NCBI GenBank assembly: GCA_025345505.1
Contig: JANVCC010000018.1
Location: 6,309,741 to 6,373,740, forward strand
Length of the DNA: 64,000 bases
From: Todiramphus chloris collaris
Lineage: Eukaryota > Chordata > Aves > Coraciiformes > Alcedinidae
Direction of reading: 5' to 3'
The position numbers and the translations under genes are program-made. Positions 45,104 to 57,100 of this stretch are shown here, one piece after another. The notes beneath the pieces are model-generated. The model worked only from the letters and a program-made list of their open reading frames with translations, searched no databases and was not told where the DNA came from. How positions within the stretch are numbered: the first letter of the stretch is position 1; every line of letters begins with the position of its first letter.

Positions 45104-48100
45104 GTAAGGATCGGGAGCTTCACGGGGGACGGGGAGGGCGAGAGGCGGGGGCCGGACACGACAGCGGCAGCGGTGAGGGCCTTGGTCGGGGAGTCGCTGG
45201 GGACAGCGCCGCTGTTGCCGGGGGGGGCGGCGGGTACGGGAGCTGGGGGGGGGGGGGGGGGGTTGCCGAGACGGCTGCCGGCTTGAGCGAAGGAGGAGGG
45301 ACCGTGGAGCCGGCGGGGAGCCCGGGCTGAAGAGGAACCGTGGAGCCGGCGGGGAGCGCGGGGTGAGGAGGGACCGGGGAGCCGGCGGGGAGCGCGGGGA
45401 CACGGAGGGGACGGCTGCGGAGAGCCGCCCGCCGCGTCCCAACTGGTTTCCCGGCTCGGCGGGGAGAGGGCGGTCTCCGCCGGGTCGCCCAGAGGCGCGG
45501 GCAGCTGCCAGGGACTGGGGGCGGCGGGGGTCGTCTGAGGGGCGTCTGGGGACACGGCAGGCGAAGTTGCTGCCCTGTCGCTGCCGGTGTCTGCGCCGGG
45601 CCGGAGCAGGCAGGGCCGGCGCGGCGGCGGCGTCAGGCGGGGGTCCGGCGGCGGCTCGGGGCTCCCCCTGCGGCCGCGCCCGGCGCTGCGCCGCCCGCCA
45701 GACAAAAGTTGGGAGCTGCGCCTGCAGCAACTTCGCAATTCTCGCCCCCCCCCCCNNNNNNNNNNNNNNNNNNNNNNNNNNNNNNNNNNNNNNNNNNNNN
45801 NNNNNNNNNNNNNNNNNNNNNNNNNNNNNNNNNNNNNNNNNNNNNNNNNNNNNNNCGGGTCGGCTGGAGCAGTTGTTCGCGGCGGTTGCGACGGGAGAAA
45901 GCTGACGGGCTTTTTGACGCTACCCCCTCCTCCCGCGCAGCCAAGCGGGGAGAGCGTCGTGTTGCCGTCAGGTTTAACTTGAACGTTTTGCCAGGAGAAA
46001 CTTAGCCTGAGAGCTTTGGTTGTGCGGTCTAATGGCAAGTGAATTCTACAGCCTCATTTGGAAAATTAACAATTGGCAAAATGTAATTGGAAGGAAGAAT
46101 TCGGGAGCCTTTTTTTCGCTGTTTTATTTTTTTCTTTCTTTCTTGCTGTCTCTAAACAGTTTTGTTGACAACAACCACATTTTTGTTTTTTTGGTAATTG
46201 TAGCCAGGGCTTGTTTTTTCCTGGATAAACTTGATGTATTGCTTTGAAGATTTAAACTAGTGGCTGTATTTTCCTGATCAGTATACATATTTTAAAGGCA
46301 ATGTAAATATCGAAGTGAAAATTGAGGGTCAAAACATTTGCACCATCTGACCATGTCCCAGCCTCTGCTGAGGAGAAAGTTCATGGGGTAGAAAAACAGC
46401 AATAGCATCCAGAGGCACATCAGGAGGATGACTCCTGGAATTGCCAGAAAACATTTTGCCCCGTTGTTTTAGCTTTAAAATACTAAAAAACCTCCTTAAA
46501 ACTGGGTAGATATTCTGTGCTTCTCTTTCAGTTCTTTCATGTTTCACAGTTCTTCCCTTCCCCCCCTCTTACTTTTCCTTGTCCCCTATTTCTTCCTTGG
46601 TTAATTGCATTAGACTGCCGGGGTTGCAGCACCATGGCCGTAAAAAGCCGTTCTGCTTGTTCTGGTGTTCAGCCTCTATTTATTTGTGTCATGGGTCTTG
46701 TGGTTTGTGAGGCAAAGTTTGGTGTAACCCTTACTGGCTTACTCTGCAGGGAGTTCGCTGCTGCTAAAAAAGTAGGTTGGGCTTCTTTCCAAATACTTTT
46801 CATCTACGAACAGTATTTTTATACTACAGATAATGGAAATGTTTAAATTATATTATTGCTGTGGTGCAAGGAAAGAAGCTGGTGCAAAATACTGTGATAA
46901 AATCTGTAAATACATTCCAGGAGACTGCTCACGCTTCTAAAGGAGCGTTTCTTCTTGAAGATAGGTGCGTACTTTGGTGTATGGGAATGAACTTGTCTCA
47001 CTTAACAGCAAATCTCATACATTTGAGGTGGATTATGTGTTTTTTCAAGATGTGATTGCCAGAGATGAACAGAAGTTAGCCAGGAAGGATTTTTTTTTCC
47101 CTTTCTCTCCCCGGTGAATTTTGTAATGTATATCCCACCCCATTTTAAAGCTGTCTTTGTACAACTGCTGTTATTCTTCAAATGTAAGTGTTTGTCAGCG
47201 ACACTGCGTCTTTCTGGGCTCCTGAGTCGCCTTGAAGTAGTGCCAGAGGAGGATTTCGGTGATTAGGACATGAATTAAGTACAGCAGTAGGAAGACAAAG
47301 GCTTTGCTTTTGGAAGTGGCTGTTGGGAGACAGATAATGAAGGCTGGGTTTTGCACAGAACACGTACTGGCATCGTTTTCATGCAGATATATATATATAT
47401 AAAAAAATGTTTTTTAAGTCCTTTTGTCAAAAAAAAGGACAGTATGTCCTTTTGAAATCTTTTGGGTGCCGCGTCAGGAAACCAGCCTTAGTACCAGCAG
47501 TTAATTGGGTTAATTGGGTTAACGGGCAGCTAGAGTTTGGAGCTCTGGCAGAGATGGTTCACGCTTCTGATGTGTGCTGTGTGACTTCATTTTCTTCCAT
47601 GGAGGTTCTGACTTGGACTCCCAGAGAAATGCTCTTCAGTGGCGATGCCTGTAATTACCTTTCAGAATGTATTTAAAAAGATCATCTATTTGTTCCTTAT
47701 TAGCAACAAAACTGAGCATGGCAGTTTTAATTAATGTCATGGCATCCTGTAAGATGCTGATTAGACCAGATGAGGGGTTAGGAGTTGCCTTTCCACCTCT
47801 TTTATGTCCATTTCCTTTTTCCTTCTCCTTTTTTTCCTCTTGGCTTTTTCTGATATATGTAGGTTGGTTTGTTGGTTTGGTTTTTTTTCTTTGCATGCAT
47901 TTACAAGGATAGGCTTGAATCCCTCTTGCAAAAACTTAACGTTTCTTGTCTTCTGGTTCGGCATTACGTTGAGTTATGTATTTAATAGTGTCCATTTTTG
48001 TTCTGTCTGACTCTGGAAGCAACGCACACTCTGTGGAGCTGGGCTGTGATAGTCTAAGCGCCTTTCTCGTGTTCTCTGCATTCCCTCTGTAGTACTTGCT

Positions 48101-51100
48101 CATCTTGGAGAAAGCAGTGACGTCAGTCTTTGCAAAGTAAACTGTTTTGAATTAGGGACTGGTGACTGCGCCTTCAGCGATTGAGATGAATACATGTGTG
48201 CTCACTGACCAGAAGCCAGATTAAAATGAACAAAATCCCTCACTAAATGGATCAAGGAGCCAAGAAGTTTATTCTCTGAAATGATGTCATAGCAGGGTGC
48301 ATAGAGAGGATACAGAGAGCAGAAACTGGGCTGTGTTTTCTTCCTGTTTCCAGGACTGATTTACACACTCTTTGATAGAAATTGAAGCCATCCTTACAGA
48401 AATTTGTATTTTATCTTTCTGTGAATTATGTATATTTTTCCTTTTTAGGATTGAAACGTGGGAAGTGATTATGGCTTTGTAGTAAAGCGTTCTGCAAGAA
48501 AAAGAACATCCAAATCTCCCAAAGTTTTCAGAAACATAGAATTATTAACGTGATGCTCGTAAATCCAGTGGACTGCATTCACGTGATGAAAGAATTGAGG
48601 ATACAATGACCATAACTGGTTAAATTTGTGTTCTGGAGTTACTGATGTCTGATGTTTGCAGATGTTGAGTTGTGATTGTTGGTAACACTTACTTGGCAAT
48701 TGAAATGATTTTTCTCAGTCATCTCAAAACGCAAATCAAAAATGTTGATCAAGAAAACTAATGAATTTATTGTGAAATAAACACTCTTCAGCTTATTAGT
48801 TAGACATTTTAGAAATGTATACAAGATTAGCTTAATTTAATTAGCCAAGAAAGCATTAGCAGTGCCTTAAGAGCTACTTGAGGGCACTGTGATAATTGTA
48901 ACGTGCGATCCTAGCTAAAAGTAGTACTGCCAACATCGTTCAACTTACTCGGTGGCAACCTAGAGCTCTCCATTGTACTTAATTGCTAATAGGAGCAAAC
49001 ACAGACTGGAGGATTGACACGAGCGTGGTAGTGTGGGAAGGTGTAAAGCTAAGCAGCGTTTTTGTGCTCTGTAATGCCAGTATATTTCAGTGTCTCGTGC
49101 TGCAATTTGTCAGTCCGTAACAATAAGTATTCTTTCTGATTTCTGGGTGATAACGCAACTTTGGTAGCATAAGCTCATTGCTATGGCTTAAAAAGCTTTT
49201 AATTGTCAGCTACTGAAAACATAGAAACTGAACTTTAAAGCTTTTTTAGGCATACCTCTTAGAGCTTTCTGAAAATTAAATTTTCCTTTATGGAAGAGCC
49301 TGATTCAGATTTTGTCATCTGTGCAGTGTGTCTTTCAGTGTTCTGAAAGTTACGCCGTTTAGAATAAAGCTCTAGAAAAACTGTAGAGTTTCCTCTCTAT
49401 GCTGGAAAAGCTACACTTGCTGGGCATCAGCATGTAAAGCTCTTCAGGGGAAAAAAGGCTCCTCTCAAATATCTGTACTTTTAAAGAACTGCATTGTCTT
49501 ACTGTTTGATTTTACAGTGCCATCAATAAAGGCGCTGAGGCTAACGCTTTTACAGTTCTTTGAAATACATCCTGAAATACAGAGTCTTGTGAAGGTATTC
49601 CAAACAATTTAATTTAAAGGAAGAGTCCCAAGAAAGCTCATCTTTTCAGCGCGTAATAAAACGTCGGGTTCTTTCTGGTTTAGCGGTCTGCTGCTCTTTT
49701 GGGACTTAGCAGGAGCAAATCAGTGATCTATGAGGAATCGTGCAGTCTGTTCCTTGGTAGCGTGGTATTAATACATCTGTGAACAGTGGGAAATTGAGCA
49801 ATTGTTGGAAGCGATCTACATCCAAGTTTCTGTCAAAATACCATACAGTCAGCATTTGTAATCCTTCCGTCTTCCCAAAGGGGTGTCCTCAGTTCACACT
49901 CTTCACGCGCGTCGCTTGCCAGATGGGTCTGGGCCGCTGTCAGAAGTCGGGGTCCCTCCGAAGGGCACAGGGTTTGTTTTGGGAGGCGGCTGTGGGTCCT
50001 GTTCGGGGCTGGCCGGCTTTGCTGTCACGCTGCTACGGGGCCTTAAAAGGAAGCAATCTGGGGACTAATCCAGTGAGGGAGTTAGACCTCCAAAGAATAC
50101 TCAGGAAATGGTGTTGATGTTTGGTGTGCTGCATTGCTTCCTCTGCATATTGGGCTCGTCCCAAAAGAATATTAATAAAAGCTGCTTCTCCAACTGCTGC
50201 CTCTCGCTTTAAACTTAAAGCAGAAGGCTTAACCCATTGCCACGAGAGATCCCGTGACGGTTTTGCAAGAGCGGCGTACAGCTCGGGGTTATGCAAGATA
50301 ATTAGCTCAGGTAATTACATTCTGATCACCTCCATCCCCCTGCAGTTTCAGTTGAATGTGGTATAGTTTTGCACATCCTGCCCTAAATTGTCGAGTATTT
50401 GCTATAGCTGTGGAAAAGTTTTCATTCCCATCTAATGATGCTTTAAACGATCTTTGCATAAAACTTGATAGAACCGTTCTCAAACCAAAGCACCCGGCGA
50501 GTAGGCGTCAGTGAGGTGAAGCTTTCACTGCTCTTATTTTGTAGCTGTGACCATTTTAAGGGTTGCTGATCATGTATTAGATGTTTTAGCTCTAATGTAT
50601 TGCTTTCTGTGTGGGTAATATCACTCATAAACCCACTTATGGCAAAGGGAGCTGACAATAATTTTTCAGCCTTTTTCCACCCTATATTTTTTCTAACTTT
50701 TATGCTTTGCTGTTTTTTCTGAACAATTTTTCTGTCTCTGAGTTTACTCATAAAATATGGCCTTTATTATATTTGATGGGATTTTCATGGCTTCTTTTAA
50801 CCATTAATTTTGCTTTAAATTATTCAAGCGATGTTTTGCATTTATACTTGCTTGGACTCTTTTCCCAAATAAATTTCCTTTATTCTTGCTTGGTGGCTAT
50901 TAAACCAGGCTGCTTTTCAACCAGTGGTAAGATTATTTTCTGTAAGCTTCTTCATTTTACACCTCTTGTGTATACTGTGATAGCTTCAACTCCAGTTGAA
51001 CTAGGTATAAAGGAAGCAGCTTTAGTACTCCTACCAGAAATACAGAATTTATGAGCTTGTCCAAGTTCCATAGTTTCTGTAGCCCCTTCTGGTGCTGTAC

Positions 51101-54100
51101 TTTTCTCTTTATGCTTCTAGTATCGTTACGTTAACAACTGAACTAATGTAAAGCTTTGGTGAAAAGTTTGTGTCCAGTTGTACTTGGAGGAGATGCCTCA
51201 GTTTGGGGATTTTGAAGTTGGGAAATGGGCGACGTGGTCTTCTCCAGCCTCCAGTCAGTTGCTTCGTTTTAAGTGGATAAGTAGTTGAGCTGACGTATTT
51301 AAATAACCTGAAATGAAGAAGCTGTTGGTTCTGTCCATGTGGAAGAGATTACTTCCATTGTAATTTGTTGCCATCCTTCAGCAATCCCTCACTCCAAACA
51401 CTTAATAACTACCTTCTCTTATTTTTTCTGATGTATCTTGCAGACCTCAAATGTTGTTTTTATTATGATTTAAATGTCAATATGTTAATCTTAACATTGT
51501 GTATTACAATTTGACACTTTTTTCTTTTCAAATACTGTCTTCAAGTGCATTGTAGCTAGAGATACAGAAGAGTTTTTAATGCTGTGTTTTTTTTTTTTTT
51601 TCACACAGAAGGCCACCTTCCTGTAGCTTCACTTGCTACAGACTCTTTCTTGCTTAGTTTAATGAGTTGAGTACCTGGTCATGTCCAGACCTTGGGGAAC
51701 CCTCTTGTCCAAGGGTTCTCTCTCTTCTCCTACTTGCTATCCTCATTTAGACATTTCTACTTATTTATTTACGTTTATAGTAGTAGGAGTATATGCTATA
51801 TAGTAGGAGTATATGCTATATAGTAGGAGGCTATGTTCTCCAGACTTTCTTTGGGATGGGATTGTTCAGCAGAAACAAGATGGATTTTTGATGATTAAAT
51901 ATAGGAAAAAATGTTTGAAGTTGTTTGAAGTTGTTTGAATGTTTTAAGTTTTTTTCCATTTCTGAAGTGTAATCATTCTTGAATATTTACATAAACACAT
52001 TTTTTTCCCCCCTTTAAAAGCCCTAACAGTATCTGGAAATGAATGGAAATGGTTAACATGGTTCTTGCTAAAAAGTCTCGCTTTTAATATTCCTTCAGTG
52101 TTAAATTAGGAAGACCAGTGGTTTTGAAAACTTGCGATATGTGGATCTTCTAGAAAAACTTGTGAGGTGTGGAGCCCATAGAGCAAAGAGAGACCTCAGT
52201 AGACTTGCTTTTCTGAAGGTGTGTGATTTCACCCATGCTGCAGTTGTGGGAACATAGACGGGCCAATATTCACGCTCGCCAGGCCGCTTGGTCGGCTGAA
52301 ACTCACCTCCTCACATCCTCCCCCTTCCCCTTGCCTCCCCTCCAGCCCTCTGCTTGTCAGCTGAGAATTCCCAGCGCCACCCGAGTTTATTGGAGGCACA
52401 AAGCAGGGGAGAGGAACACTCACGGTGGCAGCGCTTGGAGCGGGGCAGTGATGATGGGTGGAGGGCAAACCTCGGCTGGCTGTTTATGTTCTCTGTCATC
52501 CTTTGGCAGAGGCTGCTCCGTCGCTCACTCTCCCTTTCTTTCATGAAGCTACAAGTACTCCGTAGATCGCAGGCGTTTTGGATGTCAGATCAAAAGCCGT
52601 TGACAGGCACTCAACCTGGATACAAACAAGTGTCTTTTTCTATTAGATGGGAGCCGGGTACGGTTGCAAGTACGAAAATACACAATAAACAGTGTTGTAG
52701 GTAGTGGGGTTTATTTTTAGCTTGTAAGCTTTTAACTTTTCTCAAGCTTTCACATTTATTGAATTACCTGAATTCTAGAATTCAAGAGTTCCAGGAAATA
52801 AAACGGAAAGCTGTTAAAAAAATGAAGCAGATCTCATGCAAACAATATGTTTAGGGTTGTTTTATTTTTTCACCTGAATGAGTTGGGAAGCATTTATTCT
52901 ACTGAAAATGTCTAGGGGATGGTATTCTTTGTATTCTTATTATTCTTAATGGTTGTTATTGACATAAGCATAGTTTACTGAAAAAACCAACCAAACAACA
53001 AAGCAATCCAGGAGCCGAATGTTAAAAGAATTTAGATCATCCCGCAGTTGAGGCGTTGTTTACTGTCATTATCACCAATGAAATACAGCACTAATAGTTG
53101 TTTATTCCAAGTTCATTAAGCACTGAAGCATAAATGTTATTTTTCCTTCACACCTGTGGAGAGCAAATCTTGGATAAATGACTCTGTGCGAACAAGTGGA
53201 AATCAGAGAACTGTGACCAGAAGATTGGTTCTTTTAAGCCAACTTTTTTTCAAGCTCTCAGTAAGGTCCTTAATGAAACTGGAAGTTCTTAATAAGGTAG
53301 TTAATGTGGTTTAAGCCAAAACCATTTTTTTTTCTCTCCCAGCTTTTTGTCGTTTGGAGGTCCAGGCAGGATACTTACACTAGATTTTTAGGACACAGCA
53401 GTACACAGTGTACCGACGGGAATGCAGTCTGCAGTATCACGCTGACCTGGAGTTGAGTCCTGTTACCTTCTTCCCCCAGACAAGTGCATCGGGTCTTTCT
53501 TCTTCCCACGAGGCAGGTAGTCAGTCCACCCCCAGAAGAGGGGCTGAGGGCCCATACCAGGAAAACGTGGGTTGGGGAGGGGAGAGGAGCTTGTGAGGAT
53601 GCGTTGGTGCTGGGGAGAGTGGGTAGTGCAGTGTGTCATCCTGAAACTGGGACGCGGTGCGGGTGGGTAAGGCAAGGTGTGGGCCCTGGCTGGAGCACAC
53701 TGCTGAGAGTGGTTCAGCTACTGAAAATCTGTGCTGGAAACAGGGACAGTTTTAGTCTGGCTTTGCGAAGATGCCATAAAGCAAAGCGGTGAACTTGAAA
53801 AAAAAAAACCAAACGAGCAAACTTGAAATAGGATTTGAAGTGATTTACTACACTCTGGTCAGATGATGTTATTGCAGCCGTGGTAGAAAAGTTGTTTGAT
53901 CTAGTTACTAGAACTTGGAAGCAAATAAGAGCAAACCTAAAAATATTTCAAAGAGATTGTGAAGCCATTTGAATTTTTTTTTTTTTAATTGCTTAGTATG
54001 CCTAGCCCAAAAACGCATTAGGAAGGATAGGCATTTTTAGAAGTTGCTGTTTTAATCTGTCTTTTTTACCCTTGCAGGTAAAAGGGGGCAGGTGCCTTAT

Positions 54101-57100
54101 CCAGAATCACTGGACAGCCAGTGTTTTGGTGTATATTACTGGGTGTTTGAAATGATGTTACAGTTTAAACACATAAAAAACAAGTTACTTTTTAATTGAA
54201 CAGTTACCCGAGGGCAAAGATGAGTGATCAGCTTAACTAATTGGTATGCTGGGGACACATGTTTTTCATTAGCACTAGCTTTATTTTGAAAAGACAGCTT
54301 TTCTTATACCACTGGGATAAAAATATTTATTAAATATCCCCAAGTATGTATTTTATCTCTTTTAATAGATAGCTCATTTCCTCAAGAGCTTTGCACGAAC
54401 AGGTTGGGGAAAAGGTAGATCATATTTTTTTTCACATGTACTTTTAAAATATTAAATATTATTAATACTCTGGGACATCTGAGAAGATTTGTTATTCACA
54501 AGATATATTTTAAATTAGAAATAACTGGAGGACATGGATTCAGTTTCTCCAAATTTAGTAAACATAAGCTTGAGAGAAGTCTGAAGTTGTTGTCTTTCCA
54601 GAGGGTCAAACGAAGAGGAGAAAGTTACTTTTAAATATCAAAAGCTAAGAATTAACTACAGTTAGCAGTGCAGGTTTTTGAAAACCTGTAGCTGAAACAT
54701 ATTTCTTGAAAAAGTTTATTTTTTTTTTTATTATTAAGACAAAAAGTAAATTCCATGCTTGTTCAGTGGGACAAAAAGAAAAACTACTTAAAATAGTTTG
54801 TGATTTTAACAAAGTGAAGAGGAAGTGGATTAATCAGTTGAAGACTGAATGTCATTATGTCTTAATACCATGTCCTAGACGCGGGCAGAGGTCACAGGAA
54901 AGAGAAGAACGCAGATGCTGAAACCTTTTCAACACCAGGCTGCAAACCCTCCAGCCTGACTTGTGCAGTTGCATGGGAAAGCAGGCTGGCTTGCTGGGTG
55001 TGGTGGAGAGTTACTCAGAAGAAGGGTGTGCCTCACAGAACAGAGGCAAGGAGGGCAAGTTTGACCGTGGTGTAAAACTCAGATACTCATGTCTGTGTAC
55101 CCGCGTCTTACCAGCTGAACTCGTGGCCAACCAGATGGAGTGTTCTGTTGGAAATGGCAAGGTGTGGTTCTGGTTTGAAGGTTATCCCTTACTCAAAGCC
55201 TTAATGAACTTGCCTTCACGTGCTTGGAGGTGACAGTAGAGATGTTTGTACTCTTTCTGTGGTAGCAGGAGTGCTGTATTATGGTCATCTTGGGAGGCTG
55301 AGACCAGCGGGAGTCGGTTTCATTAATTGATTTCTAGTTTGTGCCCTTTCAAAACTCTCTAAATGTTAGAAGGGTCTGTTAGTATCCAATTACTATTTGA
55401 AATTTAGGGATGGATATGGAAGAGACTATGGGTAATCTTGTAGCTTATGAATGTGTATTTATAATAAGCATTTTTTCCTCTTTCTCCTTTTCATCCGAAG
55501 TAGAGAAAGCATAGAGATAATATGCATCTATATTTATTTTATTGCTTTATTTACTTACTCAATTTAGGTCCTGTTTCTGGATTTCTCTCTGCCATCATTG
55601 AACTGCTTTCAGTGAAGGTGTGTTACCAGGGTTGCCAGCACTACCTTTGCAAGACTTTCACTGTTGAACCTTAGCTCAACAGCTACTTGGCAGTATTCAT
55701 TCAGCTGTCACATTCCATTTTACTCTTGAATCCAGAGATAATGAAGACTGTGTTTTGCCAGGCTAGACCATGGAGATGGTATCCTGTTAATTCCAGTTAT
55801 TTTCTTACTCGTCATTAGTGAGAGTGCTTTCCGTAAGACGCTGTGCTGGGTTCTGGTTGTGGATCACAGCTGGAGTTTGCTGGATCTCTCATGTCTGTCA
55901 GATCAATGCAATCGCTCTGAGTTTTGTTTATTTCTTTGTACTTACAGACCCTACATAAACGAATTTTTTTGATTCTTCTGGGCGTGCTTTTTCTTTGTGG
56001 CTGTGGTGTGCTTTCAGGCAGCTTCTGGCACGATGAAGGTTTTAGTAACTCGTCTTCTCTGCGTTCTCTCAGCGTGTGAGTGTGTTGGCCTCAGTGCCAG
56101 TGTTTCATTAGGAGCTTTGAGTTCAGTGCATCAGTTCCTACTGCTGGAATTGCATTATTAATTTCTTCGGTTTTAAGTTTGATGCTTGTATCATACATTT
56201 CTCTTTCTAGTCCCAGAACATTTTCGTGGTGTGTACTGTTAAGTAATAAGTTTCTGGGTTGAAACTGAAGTACTATTTTTAATCATAGAAGGTATAAATG
56301 TTTTGAGACCCAGTTACTTGAGGGAGCAAGTTGAGTGCAGTGGAATCGTTAAACCTCTTTTGCTGTGAAGGGGAGGAAGCAGTGGATAGACTGCTCCATG
56401 TAAAGGCTTCTCAAATGGAAATTAATTTCTTTTCTTGTTCTAGCATATCCCAGTTTGCCTAATCTCTTGAGTGTAATGAAAGCTCCATCTCCATATTTTA
56501 CTGTAGGTAGGTGAAAGTTCCAGATGGCAGTCTGGGTGTGATTTGATTCCCTAGAGCTTGAATTTTTAAATGTGTCTCTAACTGGAAAATGGAGCTTGGG
56601 TTACTACTGATCTATTTAAAATTGCAATGATCTCTCCTCATAGTACCTGTGTCACTACTTTAGGGTAAAACATTTTGTATGTTACTGCATTTTCTACAGC
56701 AGTCCTAAACTTAAGTGAGTGTTTGGGCGTGACTGCCTTAATATTTGAAATGTCTTTGTACTTTCTAAATTACTGTGTAGAGTTAATACGCAGACAAACG
56801 AGGCTCAACTGAAATAATATCCTCACCAAAGACTTAACCAGCAATCGTTGCCTCTGTTACATAAATCCCTCCGTTGCTGGTCTAGTTCCTTAGGCAGCAG
56901 CCCTGATGCAGTCACACTGATGGTTAGCCTGCCCTTCCAGTTCTTGAAGCTGTTGGCCAGTATCTGTTTGTTTGACAGTATTAGAGATCTCAAAGATACT
57001 CAGCTTTTATAAATTTTGTGAACTTAGTAGCAGAGGGAGACCCAAAGCAGTAGATTTTGTCTCCAAGTTAGTCACTAATACTTAGTTTTACCTGCCAGCT

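Larger units (their letters stand above)
43910..45900 (+). promoter_or_regulatory. ATAD2B: CpG island, probable ATAD2B promoter
   Basis: Two kilobases of extremely CpG-rich sequence covering the presumed promoter, 5' UTR, coding exon 1 and start of intron 1 of ATAD2B. Includes a CTCF-like site (44606-44620) and a YY1-like AATGGCGGCC (44671-44680). No TATA box is evident; the start site is probably in 44.5-44.7 kb. Confidence 0.8.

Noticed and set aside
44624-46038. Long open frames of 180-451 codons on both strands across 44.6-46.0 kb
   Set aside because: They read through the 100-N gap or GC-rich leader sequence; low-complexity Pro/Arg/Ser/Ala translations; shadow of the ATAD2B exon 1 island.
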